Source: Gammaproteobacteria bacterium
GTDB lineage: Bacteria; Pseudomonadota; Gammaproteobacteria; Pseudomonadales; Pseudohongiellaceae
NCBI GenBank assembly: GCA_002684935.1
Contig: NYWC01000066.1
Location: 18,251 to 37,809, forward strand
Direction of reading: 5' to 3'
Length of the DNA: 19,559 nucleotides
Both the position numbers and the translations under genes were made by a program. This document shows positions 1 through 8,110 of this stretch, in pieces (the stretch's first letter is position 1; every line of letters begins with the position of its first letter). The notes below the pieces were generated by a model that did not search any database, was not told where the DNA came from, and worked only from the letters and a program-made list of their open reading frames with translations.

Positions 1-9
1 CGCATTTGT

Positions 10-900
10 GTGTGTCAAAACATTTCCGGAACCGCTAACGAACCCTATGCAAGCCGGTTAATGATGCATATTGCTGGCGCTCGGCAGGATGATGCTGCTT
101 ACAAGATCGCGGGACACCTCCCTTCCTTCGACAAACTATCGAAGTTTCTATTGATAGAAATCCTTGGTTTTGCCAGCAAGCTTAGTGGCTATAAAGGTTC
201 CTTCTTTGCTTATCCAGGACCACGACCTTCTACGCTAATGAGCATGATGTCTCATCGCACTGATTTCTTTGATCGTTCAATCAAGGAATCCCTGACCAGA
301 ACTGACAATCCAGCAGTTCAGTTTGTTGTATTGGGAGCGGGCTATGACACTCGCTGCTACGACTTGCCCGATGGAGTCGATATCCAGTGTTTTGAGGTTG
401 ATATGCCGCCAACCTTAAATTCGAAGATTGGCGCACTAAAGTCGACGGGCGTTCCTCATGATCATGTGACTTTCGTTGAGACGGATTTCAACCAGGAAAC
501 CTGGATGGATGCCCTGCTTGTTTCAGGGTTTGATCCTAATCTCACAACCTATATTTTGTGGGAAGGTGTCACTATGTATTTAGTGGAGGCAGCGATACGC
601 GACACCTTAAATCTGGTTTCCTCTTTGCCGAAGGGAAGCACAGTGGGTGTCGATTTTTTCTCTGCTGATTTGGTGAACGGAAATCCACCCTATACAAGAT
701 TCAGCAAGGCTATACACAAGAGTATCAAATACTACAGCGAAGAAATTCAATTTGGTGTTGCAACAGCTAAAACCCTGTCTGAAGGAATAGAAAAACTAGC
801 AGGGGATTCGGGTTTGACTCTTTCCAGATTTGAACACGTGGGATCAGAAGAAGATAAACTTCCTCCCTGGTACTTCTTTGCGCATATTGACAATATTTAA
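10..900 (+). CDS. SAM-dependent methyltransferase, leucine carboxyl methyltransferase (LCM)-like; possibly 5'-partial
   Basis: Predicted cytoplasmic class I methyltransferase of the LCM/TIGR00027-like family, which transfers a methyl group from S-adenosylmethionine. The target in bacterial members is mostly unknown. Visible motifs are the glycine-rich SAM loop VVLGAGYDTR at residues 106-115, the acidic strand FEVDMP around 128-133, and ILWEGVTMYL at 182-191, matching the family's EGxxMYL block. There is no signal peptide. The start given is a GTG at base 10, but the frame is open to the window edge (Arg-Ile-Cys precede it), so the true start may lie outside the window and the protein may be longer than 296 residues. 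The next gene starts 89 bases downstream on the same strand, beyond a hairpin, so co-transcription is doubtful. The family call is firm; the substrate is unknown. Confidence 0.85.
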   Translation: MCQNISGTANEPYASRLMMHIAGARQDDAAYKIAGHLPSFDKLSKFLLIEILGFASKLSGYKGSFFAYPGPRPSTLMSMMSHRTDFFDRSIKESLTRTDNPAVQFVVLGAGYDTRCYDLPDGVDIQCFEVDMPPTLNSKIGALKSTGVPHDHVTFVETDFNQETWMDALLVSGFDPNLTTYILWEGVTMYLVEAAIRDTLNLVSSLPKGSTVGVDFFSADLVNGNPPYTRFSKAIHKSIKYYSEEIQFGVATAKTLSEGIEKLAGDSGLTLSRFEHVGSEEDKLPPWYFFAHIDNI

Positions 901-904
901 GGTA

Positions 905-942
905 AGGGCACAGATTTTTATTCGCAAAAAATAAATCTGTCC
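905..942. repeat. Imperfect inverted repeat after the methyltransferase gene (hairpin or REP-like remnant)
   Basis: ACAGATTT at 910-917 is matched by AAATCTGT at 933-940, enclosing a 15-base AT-rich loop. Flanking GG (906-907) and CC (940-942) add partial pairing. The element starts a few bases after the stop at 900. It could be a weak terminator, although no T-run follows the stem on the plus strand. Its arm resembles short palindromes ending in AATCTGTCC that I recall as scattered repeats in gammaproteobacteria; that resemblance is from memory and was not searched. Confidence 0.4.
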
Positions 943-989
943 TATTAGTCACATGCCTACTTATTTGAGGGCGTACTTACATTCCTCGC

Positions 990-2009
990 ATGACGTTGAT
1001 TCTCCCCAGACTGTCCGTATCAATTCTATTGGCCTTGATGACTGCCTCAGTCGGGGCAGCAGAAGACCATTCACCGCCTTTAACCGAATGGGGTCAACCT
1101 GACCTGCAGGGTGTCTGGAATTTTTCATCCGACGTGCCCATGCTGCGTCCGCTGGAGTATGGAGCGCGCCAGTTTCTTAACCAGCAGGAAATTGACGCCA
1201 AGCGTGGGGAGCCCATCCAGCGCCTGGGCAGTCGCGAGCCCATTCGATCGGCTAACGGCGCTGAAGCTTTCTATAACGATAATATCTGGGTAGAAAACAG
1301 AGGAGGGTCTGGCAATGTGCAAACCTCTCTTGTGGTGCATCCTGAAAATGGACAATTGCCTACCCTCGTTTCAGGCATTACGCATGAGCCTGGCGGGGAA
1401 CGAGATACCGCGGGTACTCGGCCGGTGCGTTTCAGCATTGGAGGAATAGGGCGCGCGGGTCCAGAGGATCGCGGCGTTTCGGAGCGCTGCATTGTAGGAT
1501 TCAACGCCGGGCCGCAACTCATGCCCAGCATCTACAATAATAATGTACAGATCATCCAGAATCGGGATCACTTGGTGATTCTGAACGAGATGGTGCATGA
1601 CGCACGCATCGTGCCGCTTGACGAAGAAGGGGAGCTAGATCCGGCTATTGGTTTGTGGTCCGGTGATTCCCGAGGGTATTGGGAAGGTGAAACCCTGGTG
1701 GTGGTAACTCGAAATTTTAATGGCCTGACCCAGAGCTTCGAGGGCTATGGTTCGTCCCAACACAAGACACTGGTGGAACGATTTACTCGCGTAGGTGCCG
1801 CAGCCATCGATTATGAGTTCCTTATTGAGGATCCGGCAACTTTTACTGACAGCATCAAAGTGATGTTGCCCCTAATCAAAGTTGAGGCGCAGCTTTACGA
1901 ATATGCCTGCCATGAGGGCAACTACGGTATGGCTAATATGCTGCGAGCAGCGCGGGCCAGAGAAGCTAGTGCCGAGATTGATCGGGTCGCGGATTTGTTT
2001 CGGCGCTAG
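990..2009 (+). CDS. Secreted protein of an uncharacterised PDLQGVW family
   Basis: Exported 339-residue protein with a signal peptide at about residues 1-24 (hydrophobic core, then VGAAE). I recognise the family only as an uncharacterised secreted group common in marine gammaproteobacteria and Acidobacteria. The mature N-terminus carries GQPDLQGVWN (36-44). Further blocks are SERC (164-167), IYNNNVQIIQ (181-190), EMVHDARIVPL (200-210), SGDSRGYWEG (224-233) and YEYACHEGNY (303-312). The same blocks occur in the partial protein at the right end of the window, so the two are paralogues. Cys167, Cys307, His203 and His308 are shared and could form a disulfide or a metal or catalytic site; that is inference. 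The start at 990 lacks a clear Shine-Dalgarno but gives a good signal peptide. A lipoprotein gene follows 22 bases downstream, probably in the same transcript. Confidence 0.75.
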   Translation: MTLILPRLSVSILLALMTASVGAAEDHSPPLTEWGQPDLQGVWNFSSDVPMLRPLEYGARQFLNQQEIDAKRGEPIQRLGSREPIRSANGAEAFYNDNIWVENRGGSGNVQTSLVVHPENGQLPTLVSGITHEPGGERDTAGTRPVRFSIGGIGRAGPEDRGVSERCIVGFNAGPQLMPSIYNNNVQIIQNRDHLVILNEMVHDARIVPLDEEGELDPAIGLWSGDSRGYWEGETLVVVTRNFNGLTQSFEGYGSSQHKTLVERFTRVGAAAIDYEFLIEDPATFTDSIKVMLPLIKVEAQLYEYACHEGNYGMANMLRAARAREASAEIDRVADLFRR

Positions 2010-2031
2010 GACCTAGGCGATACTAAGCGGT

Positions 2032-2568
2032 ATGAATTTGAAGACAGTCAGTCATTTTGCTATCGCGCTTTTATTAGCATCCTGCATCACCCCCAGTATT
2101 CGCAACTGGCCGGAAGAAGTGCCAAGGCAGTCACTCTTCGTGCGCGCATATCGCGCGGATGTCGCGAACCAGAGTTTGCAATCCGAGCAAGCCTACCTGG
2201 AGTGGATACTCGGGTTCTATCAAGGGACCTTGATCTACCCAACAGGATGGCTGGATGTGGAGGAAGTGCTGCTTGAAAGCACGGCACCTAAATCCCGGAA
2301 GCAACTGGCAGGGCGCCTGGAGCAACTCGGCATCACTATTGGCGCGGAATGGGCAAAGGAAAACGAGGCGCGCTTGATAGACAACCGTATGCTCGCGCTC
2401 TGGGGCTCCACCCTGCAGTTGATGCAGAGTACCCAAGAGCGGATCGAGGCCATAGAAGTTGTGTCTGAGGATATCGATCAACTGTTTGCCGGCTCACTGC
2501 GCAAACGAGATATCGTGGAGGCGCGCTATGCTGAGAAACTTGGCTTTGAAGTTTTTGGCGACTTCTAG
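2032..2568 (+). CDS. Small hypothetical lipoprotein
   Basis: I do not recognise a family. The 178-residue protein starts with a lipoprotein signal: positively charged N-terminus, hydrophobic stretch, and lipobox LASC with Cys18 as the lipidated residue. Isoleucine at +2 would favour outer-membrane sorting. The rest is soluble, rich in charged residues and probably largely helical, for example KQLAGRLEQLG near residue 95 and TQERIEAIEVVSEDIDQL near 134-151. There is no transmembrane segment after the signal. The gene begins 22 bases after the PDLQGVW-family gene on the same strand, so the two are likely transcribed together and may act together in the envelope. A hairpin at 2612-2637 follows the stop. 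Confidence 0.7.
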   Translation: MNLKTVSHFAIALLLASCITPSIRNWPEEVPRQSLFVRAYRADVANQSLQSEQAYLEWILGFYQGTLIYPTGWLDVEEVLLESTAPKSRKQLAGRLEQLGITIGAEWAKENEARLIDNRMLALWGSTLQLMQSTQERIEAIEVVSEDIDQLFAGSLRKRDIVEARYAEKLGFEVFGDF

Positions 2569-2611
2569 TCCGCCGCCAGCATCAGTGATTACCTGGCACT
2601 CCAATTAACTG

Positions 2612-2637
2612 GCTGGCTTGCATGATTACAAGCCAGC
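2612..2637. terminator. Hairpin between convergent genes, candidate bidirectional terminator
   Basis: GCTGGCTTG (2612-2620) pairs perfectly with CAAGCCAGC (2629-2637), giving a 9-bp GC-rich stem with an 8-base loop. It sits in the 91-base gap between two convergent genes, where a shared transcription end is expected. Neither side has a strong T-run, so it may be a weak or factor-assisted terminator. Confidence 0.5.
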
Positions 2638-2659
2638 TTAACCGAAATAAAGCACTGAT

Positions 2660-5095
2660 TTAGATCGGATCACCTGCCGGCATTTGCAGCGCGGGTTCGG
2701 GCAGCGCGTTCTCTGCCCGCTGTTGCCAGCGTCGTATATCCGCCGCCACACCTTCCTGGTGAGCGCTTGGGTTTCTCTCATCTTCCAGCTGGTTGGCGAG
2801 TTCGTTAAGACGGCTGGCCAGCACGGAGCGGACTTCGCCTGAGCTCCCGGTATTGCTGGCCTGAGTAATCATCTCATCCACGGCCACGCGTTGAACCACG
2901 CTGAGCACGCGCTGACCGTATTCGTCTTCCGGAGTCTCCGCGCCCCAGGTCTGCTCAATCAAGCTATCCACGACTTCTTCTAGATCAGGGTAATCACCCA
3001 TGCTGCCATAGGTCACCAGGCGTGCCATACGCGCCGGATGCATCAGCTGCTGCACGGACAGATTGGCGGAGGCTTCCGCTGCGCCGAGTGCGTCAAACAA
3101 CAAGCCTGCACGGCCGGGAAACGATTCGCCCTGGTTATGACGATAGGCTGCCGGAGGCAGCAGGTCTAATACATTCTCGGGTAGTTTGAGAAAATCTACG
3201 CTCAAGGTGGACAGCACTGTATTCAGCGCATCTCTCTGTTCATCACCGTCAATAATAGTAAACGGCGTCTGACCATCGCCGCGCACCGCATTGCGATAGT
3301 TTGCGCCACCAATGCTCTGGGCCGCCGAGTTGAGCTGGAAGCGGTGATGCATATAAAGAGGTAGCAGGACATATTCTAGATTAGAGTAAGGCTCGCCTTC
3401 CCGTATCAGGTCGGGGCTGAAGTTTTCCATACCTATGCGGCGCACCTCGAACTCATGCTTGAGTTGATCCACGAGGTTGTCACCGTTGTCCCAGACGCTG
3501 GCAAACTGATGACCCGCTCCAACAAAGTTATTGTTGTTATGGGCCATGAACAGCAGCCCGCGGTCGATGCTTTCTTGCACGATACTCTCGAGCTCTGCTT
3601 CTTCGTTGGCGCCTGGAGGAAACTGTTCGTAGGCATAGCGCACCGACAGCTTGTCATACTCGCCAATGCGCTGCAGATAGGCATTGGACAGATCGATTTC
3701 GCCATTATCGCTGATTTCGATCAGCGGTGCGGGATAGTCCATCACGCTCTCGCGACCATAAGAGCTGGCCAGATAATTATGGGGAAATCCCAGGGTATGA
3801 CCGACTTCATGGGCCGAGAGCTGGCGCACGCGATCAAGCGCCATGTCGACTGAAGCCGAGTTGCCGTCGCTGACGGATGATAGATATTCAAAGCCTGGCA
3901 CCAGCCCCTGGCCATGGAGATAGTCCTGACGCAGGCGCAGGCTGCCAAGGTTCACGTTACCTTTGATGATCTCACCGGTACGGGGATCCGTTACCGAGCC
4001 GCCATAGGAATAGCCGCGGGTGCGGCGATGGGTCCAGTGAATCATATTATACCGCACATCCTGGGCATCGGCGCCGGCAGGTAGCTCCATGACCTGAAAC
4101 GCGTTAATGAAACCTGCGGCCTCATAGGCATCGTTCCACCAGCTTGCGCCTTCAATCAAGGCGCTCTTGATCGGCTCAGGAGTGCCGGAATCTACGTAGT
4201 AGATAATGGGTTCTACTGGCTCGGATATCGCCGCGTTGGGATCTTTTTTCTGCAGTCTGTGTCTGGCCACCAGTCGCACTTGCAGGTCTTCATCAATCGC
4301 GGTGCTGTAATCTTGAATGGTTGGTCCGTTAGTGCCGATTCTGGGGTCCGCATAACGCACAGCAAAATCATCATCGGGCAATTTCACCAGAGAGTGATGT
4401 TGACGAAGGGTAACCGAGCCGCCAGTTGCGGCGACGCCGTTGACCAATCGGCCCGGATTGCTGCTGGTGAAAGTGAGCATAGACTCAACTTCGACATTTT
4501 CCGGATATGCTTTGGTGTTATTCAGGTAGAAAGCGCTGCGACTCTTGTCCAGGCTAAAGTCGCCCTGATCACGACCAGAAATAGCGCCAGTGACGTTGCG
4601 AGCGTCCCGCAGAAAGAAATCCGTAGCATCGATAAGGGCCCTGGCTCCAGTTTCCGCAACAATGTCGAAGCCCCATAGCACGGATGGAGCAAAGGAATCT
4701 TCTACGGCCTGGCGCTCCAGCTCATTATCGCTGGACGCCCGATAGCGATAGTTGGGCTGCATCAAAAGGATACGCGGCCCGATACGTTTTGGAGACAGCA
4801 CGTAGGTGCCGCGCAGCTGACCGCGGTCAATTCCTACCGGATTGGAACCAAGGCCGGAGGCCATGGACACCTGATATAGAAACTCAACGTCAAGTTCATC
4901 GATCTCCCAATACATCTTGCCGGTAGAAGCATCCCAATAGAGATCGAAATAGCCCCCCATGAGTTCAGCATTGGCTACCGTGTCTTCGATAGTCGGCAGG
5001 ATCTGGGCATGGGAAAAAGCAGACGCGGCTAGTAAAACAAGCGTCGCCAGGTATCGGGCCATTTTTTTCGCCCTCAAAGAGTGCATTAAATCCAT
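2660..5095 (-). CDS. Secreted zinc-dependent metalloprotease, DUF5117/DUF4953 type
   Basis: Large exported metalloprotease (811 residues), probably periplasmic or outer-membrane associated. The start is ATG at 5095: a GAGGT Shine-Dalgarno lies about 8 bases upstream, whereas the GTG at 5116 has none. A signal peptide follows (KKMARYLATLVLLAASAFSHAQ). The N-terminal half resembles the DUF5117 region. The catalytic part has HEVGHTLGFPHN with His429, Glu430, His433 and His439, the metzincin-like HExxHxxGxxH zinc motif. SVMDYP around residue 452 is a plausible Met-turn. Length and domain order fit DUF5117-DUF4953 proteins of gammaproteobacteria and Bacteroidetes. The natural substrate is not known. 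It is transcribed alone, away from the decayed gene at 5267. Confidence 0.88.
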   Translation of the reverse strand: MDLMHSLRAKKMARYLATLVLLAASAFSHAQILPTIEDTVANAELMGGYFDLYWDASTGKMYWEIDELDVEFLYQVSMASGLGSNPVGIDRGQLRGTYVLSPKRIGPRILLMQPNYRYRASSDNELERQAVEDSFAPSVLWGFDIVAETGARALIDATDFFLRDARNVTGAISGRDQGDFSLDKSRSAFYLNNTKAYPENVEVESMLTFTSSNPGRLVNGVAATGGSVTLRQHHSLVKLPDDDFAVRYADPRIGTNGPTIQDYSTAIDEDLQVRLVARHRLQKKDPNAAISEPVEPIIYYVDSGTPEPIKSALIEGASWWNDAYEAAGFINAFQVMELPAGADAQDVRYNMIHWTHRRTRGYSYGGSVTDPRTGEIIKGNVNLGSLRLRQDYLHGQGLVPGFEYLSSVSDGNSASVDMALDRVRQLSAHEVGHTLGFPHNYLASSYGRESVMDYPAPLIEISDNGEIDLSNAYLQRIGEYDKLSVRYAYEQFPPGANEEAELESIVQESIDRGLLFMAHNNNNFVGAGHQFASVWDNGDNLVDQLKHEFEVRRIGMENFSPDLIREGEPYSNLEYVLLPLYMHHRFQLNSAAQSIGGANYRNAVRGDGQTPFTIIDGDEQRDALNTVLSTLSVDFLKLPENVLDLLPPAAYRHNQGESFPGRAGLLFDALGAAEASANLSVQQLMHPARMARLVTYGSMGDYPDLEEVVDSLIEQTWGAETPEDEYGQRVLSVVQRVAVDEMITQASNTGSSGEVRSVLASRLNELANQLEDERNPSAHQEGVAADIRRWQQRAENALPEPALQMPAGDPI

Positions 5096-5101
5096 GAGTA
5101 T

Positions 5102-5110
5102 TACCTCGGC
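5102..5110 (-). promoter_or_regulatory. Ribosome binding site that sets the metalloprotease start
   Basis: On the minus strand, GCCGAGGTAA places GAGGT about 8 bases before the ATG at 5093-5095. This favours that ATG over the GTG 21 bases further upstream. Confidence 0.6.
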
Positions 5111-5266
5111 TCGCACGCGAGCCTTTCATTAGGTGGGGGAATTTGTGTCGGCGGGAATAGAGCCAACAGATAATTATTGTCTTAGCTCGGTTACTGGGAT
5201 GCAACCATTGCTCAGCCCTTTTCGTCTAAGTGGCAGAGCCAGCCGTCTGGCGTTGCCAATTAAAAA

Positions 5267-5721
5267 ATGTTCCCTGCTTCGTATCTGCTGTTGCCCTTTG
5301 CAATGGCAGCTTTGGCCCAGGAGTTGTCCGTCGAGACCATTCTGGGAAATCATATTGCCGCCGTGGGCGGAGTCGCGGCAATCGAGTTGCTCAACAATCT
5401 CAGAATCGAATTGTTGATTGCTGAACCCGGGTTTAAAGTACGCGGCGACTACCGGGCGGTAAAAGATGGTCCCGTGTGAATCAACATGTTTACTGGTGAG
5501 GAACGGGTCTTTAGTGAAGGTTTAGATGGCATGGGAGACTGGCAGCAGCAAGGTTCAGATAGTGCGATTGAAGGTATAAGTGAGGCAGGTTATGCAGTCA
5601 CAAGACGCAAACGCTCGAGTTGGAAAGCTGCGAGGAGATTCAGCGTTCGCAGATTGTGCGCATGGAGTGCAATTTGCCTGACGGATCGCTTGGGCTGCAT
5701 ATGTCTGTACTCGAGAGCTAG
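5267..5721 (+). pseudogene. Decayed gene for a secreted lipoprotein-sorting-like protein (in-frame TGA plus frameshift)
   Basis: The ATG at 5267 opens a signal peptide (MFPASYLLLPFAMAALAQ), then a segment starting ELSVETILGNHIAAVGG, typical of small periplasmic proteins of the ETIxxxHIxAxGG type (LolA/RseB-like outer-membrane lipoprotein-sorting relatives). A TGA at 5477-5479 interrupts the frame after DGPV. The same frame resumes at once with INMFTGEERVFSEGLDGMGDWQQQG, which reads as a natural continuation, so TGA probably replaced CGA (Arg). Near 5585-5615 the coding signal moves to another frame, giving ELESCEEIQRSQIVRMEC and then NLPDGS, ending at TAG 5719-5721. The whole is shorter than the roughly 250 residues I expect for this family, so a deletion is also likely. 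The end overlaps the stop of the convergent transporter gene by three bases. Sequencing error could mimic one lesion but is unlikely to explain both. Confidence 0.65.
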
Positions 5722-6497
5722 GCAGTTTTTCCAGATGTGCCTATATTTCCAGGCTCGCCGACCCAGTCCTGCTCGCCTACTTCCCATTCTCGCGCGAGAT
5801 AAATAAAGGGCGTATCTACCATGGCAATAATAAGCTTGAAGAAGTACTTTGCCAGCGCCAGCTGCATGGCGGCGGCAAAGTCCACCACACCCCACCACAC
5901 GACGATGCCATAGATCACTGTATCAATTGCCTGTGAGCACATGGTGGAGACATTATTTCGCAGCCACAGATGCCTACCCTGGGTCCTGTGTTTGATGACA
6001 TGAAATATCCAGACATCAAAACGCTGGGAAATAAGATAGGCCAGCAGTGAGCCCAGCACGAAGCGCGGCGAGAAATTGAACAGCGTGGCGGTGGCGGCAT
6101 GCATGCTCTCGGCGAGACTGGCAGTTTCAAGTGCGGTGGCCGGCAGGTAGAACAGGCTCATGCTGATCATCACGATGATGATGACACTCACGGTAAAGCC
6201 AATCATGACTGCACGCGTCGCCTCTGCTTTGCCGTAGCGTTCACTTAGTAGATCGGTCGCAAAGTAAATACTGGAGTAAAGGATGACGCCCATGCTAGTT
6301 TGCAGACCAAAGATCTCCGTGAGTTTTGGACCCTGGAGATTGGCAAGCAGCAGACTGATCACGATGCTGGCATAGAGTCCCTGACGGCCGAACAATCTAA
6401 ACAGTAAAATGGCGAAGCTCAGGTCGACGGCGATAGTGGTGAACCAGAGTATTTCCTGGTTCAGTCGGAACAATTCAGTGAGGGTGTCCATGATCAT
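5718..6497 (-). CDS. Queuosine precursor transporter (YhhQ/QPTR family)
   Basis: Integral inner-membrane protein of 259 residues with about six hydrophobic segments, matching the YhhQ/DUF165 (TIGR00697) family. Members import the queuosine precursors preQ0/preQ1 for tRNA modification. Diagnostic stretches are ILYSSIYFATDLLSERYGKA (about 72-91), SLLAYLISQRFDVWIFHVIK (about 149-168), HLWLRNNVSTMCSQAIDTVI (about 176-195), and a final KLIIAMVDTPFIYLAREW. The start could be 6497 or the ATG two codons on at 6491; neither has a strong ribosome site. It lies 50 bases downstream of the serine hydrolase gene on the same strand, so it may be read from that promoter. No preQ1 riboswitch fits in the short gap. 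The C-terminal tail overlaps the end of the decayed gene at 5267-5721. Confidence 0.9.
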   Translation of the reverse strand: MIMDTLTELFRLNQEILWFTTIAVDLSFAILLFRLFGRQGLYASIVISLLLANLQGPKLTEIFGLQTSMGVILYSSIYFATDLLSERYGKAEATRAVMIGFTVSVIIIVMISMSLFYLPATALETASLAESMHAATATLFNFSPRFVLGSLLAYLISQRFDVWIFHVIKHRTQGRHLWLRNNVSTMCSQAIDTVIYGIVVWWGVVDFAAAMQLALAKYFFKLIIAMVDTPFIYLAREWEVGEQDWVGEPGNIGTSGKTA

Positions 6498-6547
6498 GAT
6501 GTGGGAAAAACCTTTTTATCTGCGGCGGCTTTTTCAGCTTGCTTAAA

Positions 6548-7951
6548 TTACTCAAATCGGCGAAATTCAACTCCGATAGTGCGGCCATTATCGAACACAA
6601 AACCGCATATCTCATTGCTATCATCTCGGACAAACGAGAGTGAGCCGTCGCGGTTGCTGAAAGTAAACTCATCTTCGCCGCGATACTCCATAGGGAACTC
6701 TCCTAACCAGCGGTGCCTCAAAATCAGGATGCCGTCATTCAGCTGCACCTGGTAAAACGCTTCCAGCTCGTCACTCAGGTAGCGGCCGGTATACAGTGTT
6801 GGAACTTCCAATGGCAATGCTGCCTCGGCAAGCTCTTCCTCCTCGTCGTCTGCAGCCAGCATGTTCAAGACATCGCCGAGGAAGGCCTGAGTGAGTGTCT
6901 GAGCCGGGGCACCGAGGGAAGGGGTATTGGTCAGGAATATATAGCCTCTTTCCTGTTCTGGCAGATAAACCAACATCGAGCGATAGCCCGCACTGGAACC
7001 GCTGTGACTCCAGGATTCCACCTCGTCGCGCTGTTCAACCCCTATGCCCAGACCATAGTTCAGAGACTCGCCATTATTAAGAAAGCCCGATTCTGTCAGG
7101 ATCTCAACAGTTCGTGCTGTGCCGACCTGATGGCTTGAGAAATTAGCAATCCAGCGCGTCATGTCCTCTACCGTGGAGTAGATGCCGCCGCCCCCCTGCA
7201 GTGTGCTGTTGTCATAGCGCTGGGTGAATTCATCCTGTTCCCGTACATAGGATGTGGCAACCCGATTAATTACCTGGCCTTGGCGATGCATGATGGTTGT
7301 ATCCATCATGCCCAGCGGTTCGAAGATATTGCGGCTCATCCATTCGTGATACTGCTCGCCGGTGACGGCTTCAATGATGTCGGCTAGCAGCATGTACTCG
7401 GTGTTATTATAGAGATACTGCGCGCCTGGCTGAAACTGCAGTTTAGTCTGGTGGCTCACCAGTTTCTGGGCGTCCTCTTGAAATATGATGTCACCGGGGC
7501 GCCTGTTTACCATGTACAGCGTGTTATATATTTCCCGTAGCCCAGAGGTATGGTGAAAGAGATTTTTTATCGTGATGGTTGCATCAAGGTCAGGAAGCGA
7601 TGGCAGGTGAGTGCGGATATCATCTTCGAGACTGACTCGTCCCTGTTCAGCCAACAATGCAAAGGCAAAGCCAATAAATTGTTTCGAGACTGAGCCGAGA
7701 TCAGACACCGTATCCGTGCGCCAGGTGATACCGTGTTCCAAGTTGGCCAGGCCATAGGCTTTTTCAAAAACCACCTCGCCGCTATCAACGTAGGCAACAG
7801 CGGCGCCCGGGCTGACGCTTGTGTTCCAGGCGTCCAGGACAGCATCTATTGCCTCTTCCAGGTTCTCCTCCTGTGCCAGGACAACAAGGGATTGCGCAAG
7901 TGTCAGGCTCAGTAAACAGGCAACTACGGCGTATAAACGGAACATGCTCAT
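6548..7951 (-). CDS. Secreted serine hydrolase of the beta-lactamase/penicillin-binding fold, with C-terminal beta domain
   Basis: Exported serine hydrolase (467 residues; signal peptide about 1-27, ending LVVLAQ). The class C beta-lactamase-type catalytic domain (about 30-365) carries Ser87-Val-Ser-Lys90 as the SxxK nucleophile motif, Tyr181-Asn-Asn183 as the YxN motif, and His316-Ser-Gly318 as the HxG motif. HTSGL at 134-138 is also typical. Residues after about 385 form a separate domain resembling the DUF3471/lipocalin-like tail of many such peptidases and esterases. Substrate is not deducible: D-aminopeptidase, esterase or cell-wall peptide activity are all possible, and a true beta-lactamase is less likely with this extra domain. 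The queuosine transporter gene follows 50 bases downstream. It is more distant from the two hydrolases at 10959 and 12483 than they are from each other. Confidence 0.88.
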   Translation of the reverse strand: MSMFRLYAVVACLLSLTLAQSLVVLAQEENLEEAIDAVLDAWNTSVSPGAAVAYVDSGEVVFEKAYGLANLEHGITWRTDTVSDLGSVSKQFIGFAFALLAEQGRVSLEDDIRTHLPSLPDLDATITIKNLFHHTSGLREIYNTLYMVNRRPGDIIFQEDAQKLVSHQTKLQFQPGAQYLYNNTEYMLLADIIEAVTGEQYHEWMSRNIFEPLGMMDTTIMHRQGQVINRVATSYVREQDEFTQRYDNSTLQGGGGIYSTVEDMTRWIANFSSHQVGTARTVEILTESGFLNNGESLNYGLGIGVEQRDEVESWSHSGSSAGYRSMLVYLPEQERGYIFLTNTPSLGAPAQTLTQAFLGDVLNMLAADDEEEELAEAALPLEVPTLYTGRYLSDELEAFYQVQLNDGILILRHRWLGEFPMEYRGEDEFTFSNRDGSLSFVRDDSNEICGFVFDNGRTIGVEFRRFE

Positions 7952-8110
7952 GGGGGTTTTCTCTCTGCTGCTGATGCTTATAAGTGGGCTGCGTACAAAC
8001 TATGCGTTTGCTACATAAGTGTAAAGAGCTGCTGCGATCATCGGTGCCGCGCCGGTCATTATTCCTACTGATTAATTTTGTTTTCCTTCGCAGGATAATG
8101 GCCTTGTTGA

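Noticed and set aside
3455..3853. 132-residue plus-strand reading frame
   Set aside because: It is antisense to the catalytic region of the metalloprotease, including the HEVGH motif, and shows no family pattern of its own.
5477..5479. In-frame TGA read as selenocysteine or programmed readthrough
   Set aside because: A second lesion (frame change near 5600) follows, no selenocysteine-type family is involved, and the neighbouring codon context fits a CGA to TGA change. Gene decay is simpler.
6548..7951. Calling this and the two other SxxK proteins antibiotic-resistance beta-lactamases
   Set aside because: Two have WGG in place of the HxG/KTG triad and this one carries an extra C-terminal domain. 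These features fit esterase or peptidase relatives better, and no ampR-like regulator is nearby.
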